Source of the DNA: BMS3ABIN04 sp964553325
GTDB taxonomy: Bacteria > Bacteroidota > Ignavibacteria > Ignavibacteriales > Melioribacteraceae
Length of the DNA stretch: 64,000 nt
Assembly (NCBI GenBank): GCA_964553325.1
Contig: CAZKKI010000056.1
Span: 4,610 to 68,609, forward strand
Direction: 5' to 3'
Shown here in pieces: positions 34,546 through 41,808 of the stretch (positions are counted from its first letter, which is position 1; every line of letters starts with the position of its first letter). The notes under the pieces are model-generated. The model had not been told where the DNA came from and did not search any database. It was given only the letters and a program-made list of their open reading frames with translations. The position numbers and the translations under genes were made by a program.

Positions 34546-35625
34546 ATGGAAAAACGAGTTTATAATTTCAGTGCGGGGCCAGCCGTATTGCCCGAAGAAG
34601 TATTGAAACAAGCGCAAGAAGAATTATTGGTTTATCCCGGCGCGGGAATGTCGGTAATGGAAATGAGTCACCGTTCCAAAAATTTTAACGATATTTTCGT
34701 TACCGCCCAAAACGATTTACGTAAACTTTTGAATATCGGAGACAACTACACAATACTGTTTCTGCAGGGCGGGGCAACACTTCAATTTTCCATGGTTCCC
34801 TTGAATCTAATGCCTCCCAAAAACAAAGCCGATTATATTGTTACAGGCGCATGGTCGAAAAAAGCGGTTAAAGAAGCGAAAAGAGTTGGGGAAGTGAACA
34901 TTGCAGCAAGTTCTGAAGATTCAAATTTTTCACATATTCCGAAACAATACAATTTAAGCGAAGATGCAGCGTATGTGCATTTTACATCGAACAACACAAT
35001 TTTCGGAACACAATTCAAAACCGAACCCGATGTAGGAGATGTTCCCCTTGTCTGCGACGCATCTTCGGATATTCTACATAAAAAAATTGATGTGAACAAA
35101 TACGGTTTAATTTATGCCGGCGCACAGAAAAATATGGGTCCCGCCGGGGCAACTTTGGTAATTATCCGTAACGATTTACTTGAACGTTCTTCGGACGATT
35201 TACACACTTACTTGAATTATAACATTCATGCCGGTAAAAATTCGTTATACAATACACCGCCGTCTTATACGGTTTACATAATCGGATTGGTTTACAAATG
35301 GTTGCTGAACATGGGCGGTTTGGACGAAATGTACAAGCGAAACGTTGAAAAAGCCGAGATCCTATATAATTACATCGACGAAAGCGACGGTTATTACCGC
35401 GGAACCGCAGCCAAAGAAGACCGTTCGCTAATGAATGTAACATTCAGAATGCCGTCGGAAGAGTTGGAGAAAAAATTCATTGCGGAAGCAACCGAAAAAG
35501 GTTTTGTGGGATTGAAAGGCCATCGTTCCGTTGGTGGTTTGCGAGCTTCTATTTACAACGCCTTCCCTAAAAAAGGTGTTGAGGATTTGGTTCAGTTTAT
35601 GAGCGATTTCAAAAAGAATAATTAA
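34546..35625 (+). CDS. serC: Phosphoserine aminotransferase SerC
   Basis: PLP enzyme converting 3-phosphohydroxypyruvate and glutamate to phosphoserine. The 359 residues start RVYNFSAGPAVLPEEVL, the family signature, and contain LFLQGGATLQF and the PLP-lysine segment GLIYAGAQKNMGPAG (about 185-199). GLKGHRSVGGLRASIYNA near the C terminus is also conserved. Length is normal. It is in an operon with DUF1015. Confidence 0.96.
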   Translation: MEKRVYNFSAGPAVLPEEVLKQAQEELLVYPGAGMSVMEMSHRSKNFNDIFVTAQNDLRKLLNIGDNYTILFLQGGATLQFSMVPLNLMPPKNKADYIVTGAWSKKAVKEAKRVGEVNIAASSEDSNFSHIPKQYNLSEDAAYVHFTSNNTIFGTQFKTEPDVGDVPLVCDASSDILHKKIDVNKYGLIYAGAQKNMGPAGATLVIIRNDLLERSSDDLHTYLNYNIHAGKNSLYNTPPSYTVYIIGLVYKWLLNMGGLDEMYKRNVEKAEILYNYIDESDGYYRGTAAKEDRSLMNVTFRMPSEELEKKFIAEATEKGFVGLKGHRSVGGLRASIYNAFPKKGVEDLVQFMSDFKKNN

Positions 35626-35632
35626 AAATTTA

Positions 35633-35660
35633 CCGCCGGTTATTAAATTAAAGCCGGCGG
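35633..35660 (+). other. GC-rich hairpin between serC and the next gene
   Basis: CCGCCGG (35633-35639) and CCGGCGG (35654-35660) pair around a 14-nt AT-rich loop just after serC. No T-run follows, so it may be an mRNA 3' stabiliser or weak terminator rather than a full intrinsic terminator. Confidence 0.4.
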
Positions 35661-35677
35661 CATTTCCGAGGTGTTTT

Positions 35678-36103
35678 ATGAAAAAATTACTATTGATTTT
35701 ATTTTCCTTTTCCCTTTTGGTCTCTTGTTCCGAAAGCGAAAAAAAACTCACATTGAAAAACCCCGAGGTTTTCTCGTTTTACGTCGATGATTCATGGGAA
35801 GTTACCGCTACGGTATTTGCGGAAGGCTTTACCGTTGAAAAAAACGGCGACAGTTATTCCGCCAATCTTTTTTATCAAATCGATTTGGTCACTCCGAAAG
35901 GGGATACAATCAAACAAATTGACTTGGGAACAATTGAAGAGATTCAAAAGGAGGAACTGGAAGAAGTTAAAATAGAATCTCAAATAGCTCTCGGCTCAAA
36001 TTTCGATGAAGGCGATTACAAACTCGTGTTCGACGTAAGAGATTTGATTTCGGAACAAAGCGCCAAAGCCGAAAAAGAGCTGAAACTAATTAAAGAAGAG
36101 TAG
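35678..36103 (+). CDS. Small lipoprotein of unknown function
   Basis: A 141-residue exported lipoprotein: MKKLLLILFSFSLLVSC ends in a lipobox with Cys17. The mature part is a single beta-sandwich-like domain (SFYVDDSWEVTATVFAEGF) followed by an acidic/lysine-rich tail. No family recognised. GAGGTG precedes the ATG. It is 8 bp before the 82-residue helical gene, so the two probably form a unit. Confidence 0.72.
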   Translation: MKKLLLILFSFSLLVSCSESEKKLTLKNPEVFSFYVDDSWEVTATVFAEGFTVEKNGDSYSANLFYQIDLVTPKGDTIKQIDLGTIEEIQKEELEEVKIESQIALGSNFDEGDYKLVFDVRDLISEQSAKAEKELKLIKEE

Positions 36104-36111
36104 GGGGGAAA

Positions 36112-36360
36112 ATGGATGTTTCGAAAATCGTAAAAGAAGCATCGAAAATTGCCCGGGAAGCCGGGAAAATCGGCAGAACAGCTGGCAAAATTGCCGGTAA
36201 AAACGTTGAACTTTTCACCGACGCTTCGAAAAAAACTATTAAAAAGCTTTCCAAAGATGCGGAGAAGGATTTGGACGAATTGGAAAATCAATTCGAAAAT
36301 TTCCAAAAATCGGTGAAAAAAGCGATTAAGAAAATCAAAAAAGAATTGAGGGATATTTAA
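36112..36360 (+). CDS. Small lysine-rich helical protein
   Basis: An 82-residue protein with no signal peptide, made almost wholly of charged amphipathic helix (repeated KIA/KIG and KKAIKKIKKEL motifs), likely a coiled coil. It resembles small DNA- or membrane-associated basic proteins, but no family is recognised. GGGGG before the ATG acts as ribosome site. It lies 8 bp after the lipoprotein and just before a hairpin terminator. Confidence 0.6.
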   Translation: MDVSKIVKEASKIAREAGKIGRTAGKIAGKNVELFTDASKKTIKKLSKDAEKDLDELENQFENFQKSVKKAIKKIKKELRDI

Positions 36361-36367
36361 AAAAACG

Positions 36368-36390
36368 GGGGCGCTTGTGTTTTGCGCCCC
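36368..36390. terminator. Hairpin terminator between converging genes
   Basis: GGGGCGC (36368-36374) and GCGCCCC (36384-36390) form a 7-bp GC stem with a 9-nt loop. An A-run precedes it (T-run on the minus strand), so it serves best for the minus-strand YIP1 gene. On the plus strand the tail is weak. Confidence 0.6.
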
Positions 36391-36396
36391 ATAAAA

Positions 36397-37200
36397 TTAA
36401 AATCCGCGTAAGAAAGGCAGATAATTAGCGCCTACGAACATTAAAAATCCGAATCCTATCCATAATCCGAAAATCATTACAAAATATTTTCCCGTACTTT
36501 CCGATTTAAACAAGCGCGCATACGCAATACTTACAACCGAATAAAACCAAATTGCGAAAACATCCAAACGGCCTAAAAGAAAACCGACTATCGACGTACG
36601 GTCGTAATCGAGCAACGTTGCAAGACTTAAATCTCTAAACGGTTTGTCCATCGAAAGGGCAAGAATTACCAATACAATCGTTTGAACTATGAGAATATAA
36701 TGAGGCAATCCGTATGCCACCATTGACGTCGAATAAGTTCCGTCTCCTCCGAGAGCAAATTTTGCGAAAAGGAAAAAGACTCCGGCAATAATGAAAAAAG
36801 TAATAAAAGTGTAAAGAAAAGGTCCGACGAAAGAAAGAATCGGACTTCCCATGCTTCTTTCCATGTTGTCGCGGATTTTTTCAAGTTGTTCATCGGCTTG
36901 CTCTTCCGATAATCTGCCCGCTTCAACCGCTTCTTGCAAATTTTTCTCGATTTGCTTTATCGATTTTTCCATGATCGTGGCTTTAATAATCGGATTGCTC
37001 ATCATTGCCAAATTAGCTGCAACCGCCACAATAATCAAAACAATTATCGGAATAAGCCAATCGGAATTTTTAATTGCAAGTTTGGACATTGCGGAAAAGG
37101 TTTTGTTCGGTTCGGTGAACACTCCAACCATCTTGTCGGTATGGCTCAACTCTTCGATGTTTTCATCGTTAGCGGGAAATTGTTCGTTCATCTCTTCCAT
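36397..37200 (-). CDS. YIP1 family membrane protein
   Basis: Membrane protein of 267 residues with about five or six hydrophobic segments after a hydrophilic N terminus. KMVGVFTEPNKTFSAM (about 24-39) is the typical YIP1-family entry into the membrane domain. Function in bacteria is unknown. The frame opens at 37230, but the GAGGAGAG ribosome site at 37206-37214 points to ATG 37200. The 103-bp gap upstream holds ACTAATATAAAA at 37253-37264. Confidence 0.78.
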   Translation of the reverse strand: MEEMNEQFPANDENIEELSHTDKMVGVFTEPNKTFSAMSKLAIKNSDWLIPIIVLIIVAVAANLAMMSNPIIKATIMEKSIKQIEKNLQEAVEAGRLSEEQADEQLEKIRDNMERSMGSPILSFVGPFLYTFITFFIIAGVFFLFAKFALGGDGTYSTSMVAYGLPHYILIVQTIVLVILALSMDKPFRDLSLATLLDYDRTSIVGFLLGRLDVFAIWFYSVVSIAYARLFKSESTGKYFVMIFGLWIGFGFLMFVGANYLPFLRGF

Positions 37201-37303
37201 TTGTTTCTCTCCTCGATTAATTTTATTCAATCACAATCGGTAATTCAACTTTACTAATATAAAATATTTACGGGAAATAAGACGTTTCAAATTTCCATGC
37301 GTT

Positions 37304-37648
37304 CTATTGCGTTTTGAATACTATTAAACCCGCCAACCCTTGAGTGAAAACCATACTTAATATGGTTAGAATCATCCAATGGTCACCAACTCGAACACCG
37401 TTAATTACGATTTCGGATAAATAATTAATCAGAACAACAAACAAAATGGAAATTCCCAAAGTTAAATTTCCGATTTTGTAAAATAATTGTTGTTCGCGCT
37501 CATCCAATTTTTGAACTTTTTTTGCTCTCATTAAAACCGGTAAAAGCGCAAAAAGCGCAATCAAAGCGATTCCTTTTTCACCGAAAAGAAAAATACCCGT
37601 AACACAAATTAAACTTACAACCACCTGAAAATAAAATCTGAACAACAT
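37304..37648 (-). CDS. Small membrane protein paired with an XRE regulator
   Basis: A 114-residue protein with four hydrophobic segments and a charged loop (RAKKVQKLDEREQQLFYKIG, about 42-61). It resembles DUF2178-like membrane proteins that are often encoded next to a small Cro/CI-type regulator, as here: the regulator gene ends 2 bp upstream. Function unknown. I am unsure of the family name. Confidence 0.7.
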   Translation of the reverse strand: MLFRFYFQVVVSLICVTGIFLFGEKGIALIALFALLPVLMRAKKVQKLDEREQQLFYKIGNLTLGISILFVVLINYLSEIVINGVRVGDHWMILTILSMVFTQGLAGLIVFKTQ

Positions 37649-37650
37649 TG

Positions 37651-37866
37651 CTATTCCTCCTCAGTTAATTTGAAAATATCTTCAACCGAACAATTAAAAA
37701 CTTTTGCCATTTTCAGGGCTAATTTTACGGACGGGTTGAATTTCCCTTTTTCTATTGCGTTTATTGTTTGCCGGGAGACACCTATTTTGTTGGCTAATTC
37801 TTCTTGAGTTATGTCTCCGTTTTCCAACCTTTTTAATTTTATTTTGTTTGTTAATCCTTTTTCCAT
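37651..37866 (-). CDS. XRE-family (Cro/CI-type) small transcriptional regulator
   Basis: A 71-residue DNA-binding protein that is little more than a helix-turn-helix: ITQEELANKIGVSRQTINAIEKGKFNPSVKLALKMAKVF is the full HTH_3 core. It resembles YozG-like regulators. The frame starts at 37890, but AGAGGTAATT points to ATG 37866. It is encoded with a small membrane protein and lies downstream of a promoter with an overlapping palindrome, so it is probably autoregulated. Confidence 0.88.
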   Translation of the reverse strand: MEKGLTNKIKLKRLENGDITQEELANKIGVSRQTINAIEKGKFNPSVKLALKMAKVFNCSVEDIFKLTEEE

Positions 37867-37887
37867 AATTACCTCTAATTTACACCA

Positions 37888-37918
37888 CAAAAGTAATGAA
37901 TGTTTTACAAAATGTCAA
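37888..37918 (-). promoter_or_regulatory. Promoter of the XRE regulator operon
   Basis: Read on the minus strand, TTGACA (37918-37913) and TACTTT (37895-37890) are 17 bp apart, and the -10 extends to TACTTTTG, a full TAnnTTTG element. Transcription would start near 37884, some 18 bp before ATG 37866. Confidence 0.6.
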
Positions 37919-37930
37919 GTATACTTTACA
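37913..37930. promoter_or_regulatory. Near-perfect palindromic operator overlapping the XRE promoter
   Basis: TGTCAAGTATACTTTACA (37913-37930) has a perfect core AAGTATACTT and outer TGT/ACA arms, with one mismatched pair. It covers the -35 box of the XRE promoter, as expected for autorepression, and lies 84 bp upstream of the tryptophanase ATG, so it may also affect that gene. Confidence 0.6.
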
Positions 37931-38013
37931 TTTTTCTGAAAAAATTTTATTTCCGTTTTTACTTGCCAAACTAAAATCAAAAAAGTAAGTTTTGAATAAA
38001 AAAGGTGATTTTT

Positions 38014-39390
38014 ATGAAAACGATTATTGAGCCGTTTAAGATCAAATCCGTTGAACCGATTAAATTTACAACGCGGGAGGAAAGGGAAAAAATTTTAAAA
38101 GAAGCGGGTTACAATCCGTTTTTAATCCACGCCGATGATGTTTTAATCGATTTGCTTACCGACAGCGGAACTTCGGCAATGAGCGCAAAACAATGGTCTG
38201 CAATTATGGAAGGCGATGAATCTTATGCCGGGTCGAAAAGTTTTTACAAATTCGAATCCGCCGTAAAAAAAATCACCGGACATAAATTCGTTATCCCGAC
38301 TCATCAAGGTCGGGCGGCGGAAAAAATTTTATTTTCAGTTGTCGGTGGAAAAGGGAAATTTATTCCGAACAACACACACTTCGATACGACACGTGCAAAC
38401 GTAGAATTCACCGGAGCCGAAGCGGTCGATTTGTTAAACGAAATCGGGAAGCACCCGGAAATCAAAGCCGATTTCAAGGGCAATATGGACGTTGATGCAT
38501 TGGATAAATTCATTGCAAACACCGGTAAAGAAAATGTTCCTTTGGTGATGATTACCGTAACAAACAACTCCGGCGGCGGTCAACCCGTTTCCATGCAAAA
38601 TATTAAAGAAGTGCGCACGGTATGCGATAAATACGGTATTCCGCTCTTCCTCGATGCGTGCCGCTTTGCCGAAAATGCATATTTCATCAAGAAAAGGGAA
38701 AAAGGGTACGAACATAAATCGATTTTGGAAATTGCACAAGAAATGTTTTCTTATGCCGATGGCGCAACAATGAGCGCCAAAAAAGATGCGCTTGTAAACA
38801 TCGGCGGTTTCCTTTCGATGAACGATGAAAGTTTGGCAATGAAATGCAGAAATTTACTTATCGTTACCGAAGGCTTTCCCACTTATGGCGGATTAGCCGG
38901 GCGCGACCTGGAAGCTGTTGCTCAAGGCTTGGAAGAAGTACTCGATGAGCATTATCTTGAATACAGAATCAGAAGCACGGAATATTTGGCGGAAAAAATT
39001 ACCGATGCGGGCATCCCGATAATCGAACCACCGGGCGGGCACGCTATTTATATCGACGCCAAAAGATTTTTACCGCACATTCCGCCTCATCAATACCCGG
39101 GTCAATCCATAGTCTGCGAAATTTATAAAACCGGCGGAGTTCGCGCTGTCGAAATCGGCAGCGTTATGTTCGGTAAGTACGACAAGGAAACGGGAAAACT
39201 TATTTCTCCCCCGATGGAGTTAGTAAGATTGGCCATTCCGCGCAGAGTTTATACTCAAAGTCATATCGATTACGTTGCGGAAGTTTTAATCGAAACTTAT
39301 GAAAACAGAAACAACCTAACGGGATACGAAATTGTTTACGAGGCTCCGATGTTAAGACACTTTACGGCAAGATTTAAACCATTAACTTGA
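38014..39390 (+). CDS. tnaA: Tryptophanase (L-tryptophan indole-lyase)
   Basis: PLP lyase that splits tryptophan into indole, pyruvate and ammonia. The 458 residues follow TnaA/tyrosine phenol-lyase throughout, with PLP lysine K257 in MSAKKDALV. Specificity residues favour tryptophanase: D124 in FDTT, I381 in RAVEIG (Arg in tyrosine phenol-lyase) and H449 in LRHFTARF (Phe in tyrosine phenol-lyase). A GTG at 38005 also opens the frame but is part of the AAAGGTGA ribosome site, so ATG 38014 is chosen. No tryptophan-rich leader (TnaC) or permease is adjacent, so regulation differs from E. coli. Confidence 0.9.
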   Translation: MKTIIEPFKIKSVEPIKFTTREEREKILKEAGYNPFLIHADDVLIDLLTDSGTSAMSAKQWSAIMEGDESYAGSKSFYKFESAVKKITGHKFVIPTHQGRAAEKILFSVVGGKGKFIPNNTHFDTTRANVEFTGAEAVDLLNEIGKHPEIKADFKGNMDVDALDKFIANTGKENVPLVMITVTNNSGGGQPVSMQNIKEVRTVCDKYGIPLFLDACRFAENAYFIKKREKGYEHKSILEIAQEMFSYADGATMSAKKDALVNIGGFLSMNDESLAMKCRNLLIVTEGFPTYGGLAGRDLEAVAQGLEEVLDEHYLEYRIRSTEYLAEKITDAGIPIIEPPGGHAIYIDAKRFLPHIPPHQYPGQSIVCEIYKTGGVRAVEIGSVMFGKYDKETGKLISPPMELVRLAIPRRVYTQSHIDYVAEVLIETYENRNNLTGYEIVYEAPMLRHFTARFKPLT

Positions 39391-39398
39391 GCTATGAA

Positions 39399-40226
39399 AT
39401 GAATTTTAAACCTCACTTCAGATTCAGCGACGGCAATCAAATTTGGAGACTCCTTATTTCCGATTCGGATAAACTGATTATTGAAACCCGCGATACCGAA
39501 AAAAAAGAAGTGTTTTTCAGTTGTATCGATATCATAACGGGCAACGAATTGTTCAAGGACTTTCAATTTGAAGAAAAATATTGGATTGGCATCGAAAAAA
39601 TCCACGACGATATAATATTCTTCCACCGCTTCGTTAAACCTGATATGCCCGGGCACCGTGAAATCATTGCTTTCGCGATCGACACTCAAAAAATTTTATG
39701 GCAAACAAACGAATTTACATTTTTATTCATATACAACGATAAACTTTACGCTTCCAAAGAGTTGTTCGAAGGGAACAAATTCTTTATTTTAGATTATAAA
39801 ACGGGTGAAACGATAAACGAACTCGATACGGATATGAATGAGTTAAACCGACTTAAAAACATAGCCGAGCAAGAAACGGATTACGAACATTATGTTTTTA
39901 CCGAAAAGTTTGACGAAAGAAATCCGTATATTAAAGACAAAGTTAAAAAGATAATAACCGAAAAATTAACCGGAAAAGAATATTCGGGTAACGTGGAATT
40001 TGCAGAGGTAAACGATTTAATTCTATTCAACTTCCACGAAAAAAAAGAACCCGAAACTTTAACAAACAAGTTTTATGTAATTGAAGCCATTTCGGGTGAA
40101 ACCAAATATTCCGATATATTGAACGCAAATACAAACGCTTACGCACCAGACTCTTTTTTTTGTTATAAAGATTTCGGTATTGTACTAAAAGAAAAGCAGG
40201 AAGTGATGGTTTTTAAGTTTGAATAA
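39399..40226 (+). CDS. Hypothetical protein, DUF4905-like
   Basis: A 275-residue protein without signal peptide or membrane segments. Repeated short strands (for example NQIWRLLISDSDKLIIETRD, EVFFSCIDIITGNELF, REIIAFAIDTQKILWQTNEF) suggest a partial beta-propeller like PQQ-type or DUF4905 domains; I am not certain of the family. Start choice is uncertain: a TTG at 39387 overlaps the tnaA stop, and ATG 39399 is 8 bp after it; neither has a clear ribosome site. It is probably co-transcribed with tnaA. Confidence 0.6.
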   Translation: MNFKPHFRFSDGNQIWRLLISDSDKLIIETRDTEKKEVFFSCIDIITGNELFKDFQFEEKYWIGIEKIHDDIIFFHRFVKPDMPGHREIIAFAIDTQKILWQTNEFTFLFIYNDKLYASKELFEGNKFFILDYKTGETINELDTDMNELNRLKNIAEQETDYEHYVFTEKFDERNPYIKDKVKKIITEKLTGKEYSGNVEFAEVNDLILFNFHEKKEPETLTNKFYVIEAISGETKYSDILNANTNAYAPDSFFCYKDFGIVLKEKQEVMVFKFE

Positions 40227-40249
40227 TTTTATAATTATCGGGGGTGAAC

Positions 40250-40828
40250 ATGGCAATAACAAATTTTGAAGAGCGAAAAATCCTCCTGAACGCAGCCCGG
40301 AAATCCATTGAATCAATTTTTACGGGAGAGAAAGTTCCCGAACCCGATTACGAAAAACATCCCGTATTGAAAAAACACCTCGGAGCATTCGTAACGCTTA
40401 CGATAAACAAAAGGCTTCGCGGATGTATCGGTTATATCACTTCCGAGAAACCGCTTTTTCAAACCGTTTGCGATGCTGCCGTTAGCGCCGCAATTAACGA
40501 TCCGAGATTTCCTCCGCTTTCCGATGCAGAACTCGATTTAATCGATATAGAAATCTCGATTTTATCGGAACCTTTCCCGATGAATTCGTACGACGACATC
40601 GTAGTTGGCAAACACGGTTTGATTTTGGAAGAACCGGGAAGACGGGCTCTTTTGTTACCTCAAGTGCCTGTTGAACATAATTTGAACAGAGACCAATTTT
40701 TAAGCGCTTTGTGCGAAAAAGCAGGCTTGTACGGCGACTGCTGGAAACAAAAACAACTTAAAATAAGTCTTTTTACTGCCGAAGTATTTTCCGAAAAAGA
40801 ATTGGGGGTAAAACATGAGCATAGTTAG
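40250..40828 (+). CDS. AMMECR1 domain protein (AmmeMemoRadiSam system protein A)
   Basis: A 192-residue protein of the AMMECR1 family. The signature RLRGCIGY is present (about 59-66), with the preceding GAFVTLTINK and following PLSDAELDLIDIEISIL and KHGLILE. The frame can start at GTG 40244, but this is part of the GGGGGTGA ribosome site, so ATG 40250 is used. It overlaps the MEMO gene by 14 bp. In many bacteria these two sit with a radical-SAM gene in a set of unknown chemistry; no radical-SAM gene is in this window. Confidence 0.92.
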   Translation: MAITNFEERKILLNAARKSIESIFTGEKVPEPDYEKHPVLKKHLGAFVTLTINKRLRGCIGYITSEKPLFQTVCDAAVSAAINDPRFPPLSDAELDLIDIEISILSEPFPMNSYDDIVVGKHGLILEEPGRRALLLPQVPVEHNLNRDQFLSALCEKAGLYGDCWKQKQLKISLFTAEVFSEKELGVKHEHS

Positions 40829-41633
40829 AAAACCCGCTGTAGCAGGAATGTTTTATCCGGCCGATAAAAATCAGTTGGAAAATGAAATAAGGTTACTGCT
40901 CGATTTATACAAACCGAAAAAAAACTACGATAAAGTTTACGGTTTGGTTTCTCCCCACGCCGGCTACGTTTATTCCGGGAAAACCGCCGCATACGGTTAC
41001 AACACACTTGCCGGTAAAGAATATAAAACGGTTGTCGTAATTTCACCGAGCCATCGTGAATATTTCCCGGGTATATCAATTTACAACGGCGATGCTTACG
41101 AAACGCCGCTTGGTATAATCGAAATAGACAAAGAACTCCGTGAAAAATTAATTAACAACAGCAAAACGATTTTTGCGGGGGTTCAAGGTCACCGCGCCGA
41201 GCATGCTTTGGAAGTACAACTTCCTTTTCTGCAAACAGTATTGAAAAATTTCAAACTGTTACCCGTTGTTATGGGCGACCAAAGCAGAGTTTTTGTTGAT
41301 GAACTGGCGAACAAATTGGCGGAATTTACGGATGACGATACTTTAATTGTTGCAAGCTCCGATCTTTCGCATTTCTACCCGCGCGAAGAAGCGGAAATTT
41401 TGGATTCGAGAGTGGAAAAAAGAATCAACGATTTCGATTATATCGGTCTGCAAAACGATTTGGAAAGAAGAACTTGCGAGGCTTGCGGCGGCGGCGGAAT
41501 TGTTTCCACCTTAAAAGCCTTGGATATGAAAGACGTGAAACATTCGGAAGTTATATACAGAAACGATTCCGGAGAAACAACCGGCGATACTTCGGAAGTG
41601 GTAGGATATTTATCGGCAGTAATTTATAATTAA
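40815..41633 (+). CDS. MEMO family protein (AmmeMemoRadiSam system protein B)
   Basis: A 272-residue MEMO-like protein of the extradiol-dioxygenase superfamily. It starts VRKPAVAGMFYPADKNQL, and the metal-site residues are in SPHAGYVYSG (His about 46), HRAEHALEVQLPFLQ and SSDLSHFYP. TCEACGGGGI is also family-typical. Activity is not established. It is coupled to AMMECR1 by overlap and followed by a strong terminator. Confidence 0.92.
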   Translation: MSIVRKPAVAGMFYPADKNQLENEIRLLLDLYKPKKNYDKVYGLVSPHAGYVYSGKTAAYGYNTLAGKEYKTVVVISPSHREYFPGISIYNGDAYETPLGIIEIDKELREKLINNSKTIFAGVQGHRAEHALEVQLPFLQTVLKNFKLLPVVMGDQSRVFVDELANKLAEFTDDDTLIVASSDLSHFYPREEAEILDSRVEKRINDFDYIGLQNDLERRTCEACGGGGIVSTLKALDMKDVKHSEVIYRNDSGETTGDTSEVVGYLSAVIYN

Positions 41634-41678
41634 AACCGAATTTTCACCCGGATAAAAGCAATACTTTTCTGCTTCTTA

Positions 41679-41711
41679 AGCTCAACATTTTTGAAATGTT
41701 GGGCTTTTTTC
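41679..41711 (+). terminator. Intrinsic terminator after the MEMO gene
   Basis: AGCTCAACATTT (41679-41690) pairs with AAATGTTGGGCT (41693-41704; one G-T wobble), followed by a T-run to 41711. The right arm shares TGTTGGGCTTTT with the terminator at 24988-25018. Confidence 0.8.
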
Positions 41712-41773
41712 TTAAAATTGTTTGAATATCCCGCTCCGTTTAGAAAAAATGCGCTATAAAAAACACAAAATAT

Positions 41774-41803
41774 TTGACTTATAACGTTATACGTTATATT
41801 TTG
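41774..41803 (+). promoter_or_regulatory. Promoter and overlapping operator of the HigBA fusion gene
   Basis: TTGACT (41774-41779) and TATTTT (41797-41802) are 17 bp apart and would start transcription at about 41809, the first base of the ATG, so the message looks leaderless. The spacer holds a perfect dyad: TATAACGT (41780-41787), TAT, ACGTTATA (41791-41798). TATATTTTG at 41795-41803 is also close to the Bacteroidetes -7 box. Confidence 0.55.
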
Positions 41804-41808
41804 CTTTC

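Noticed and set aside
37896..37988. 30-codon ORF upstream of tnaA, possible TnaC leader peptide
   Set aside because: It contains no tryptophan and no TnaC-like Trp-x-x-x-Pro pattern, and overlaps the XRE operator, so it is probably chance.
38014..39390. Tyrosine phenol-lyase instead of tryptophanase
   Set aside because: The discriminating residues are Asp124, Ile381 and His449, as in tryptophanase, not Thr, Arg and Phe.
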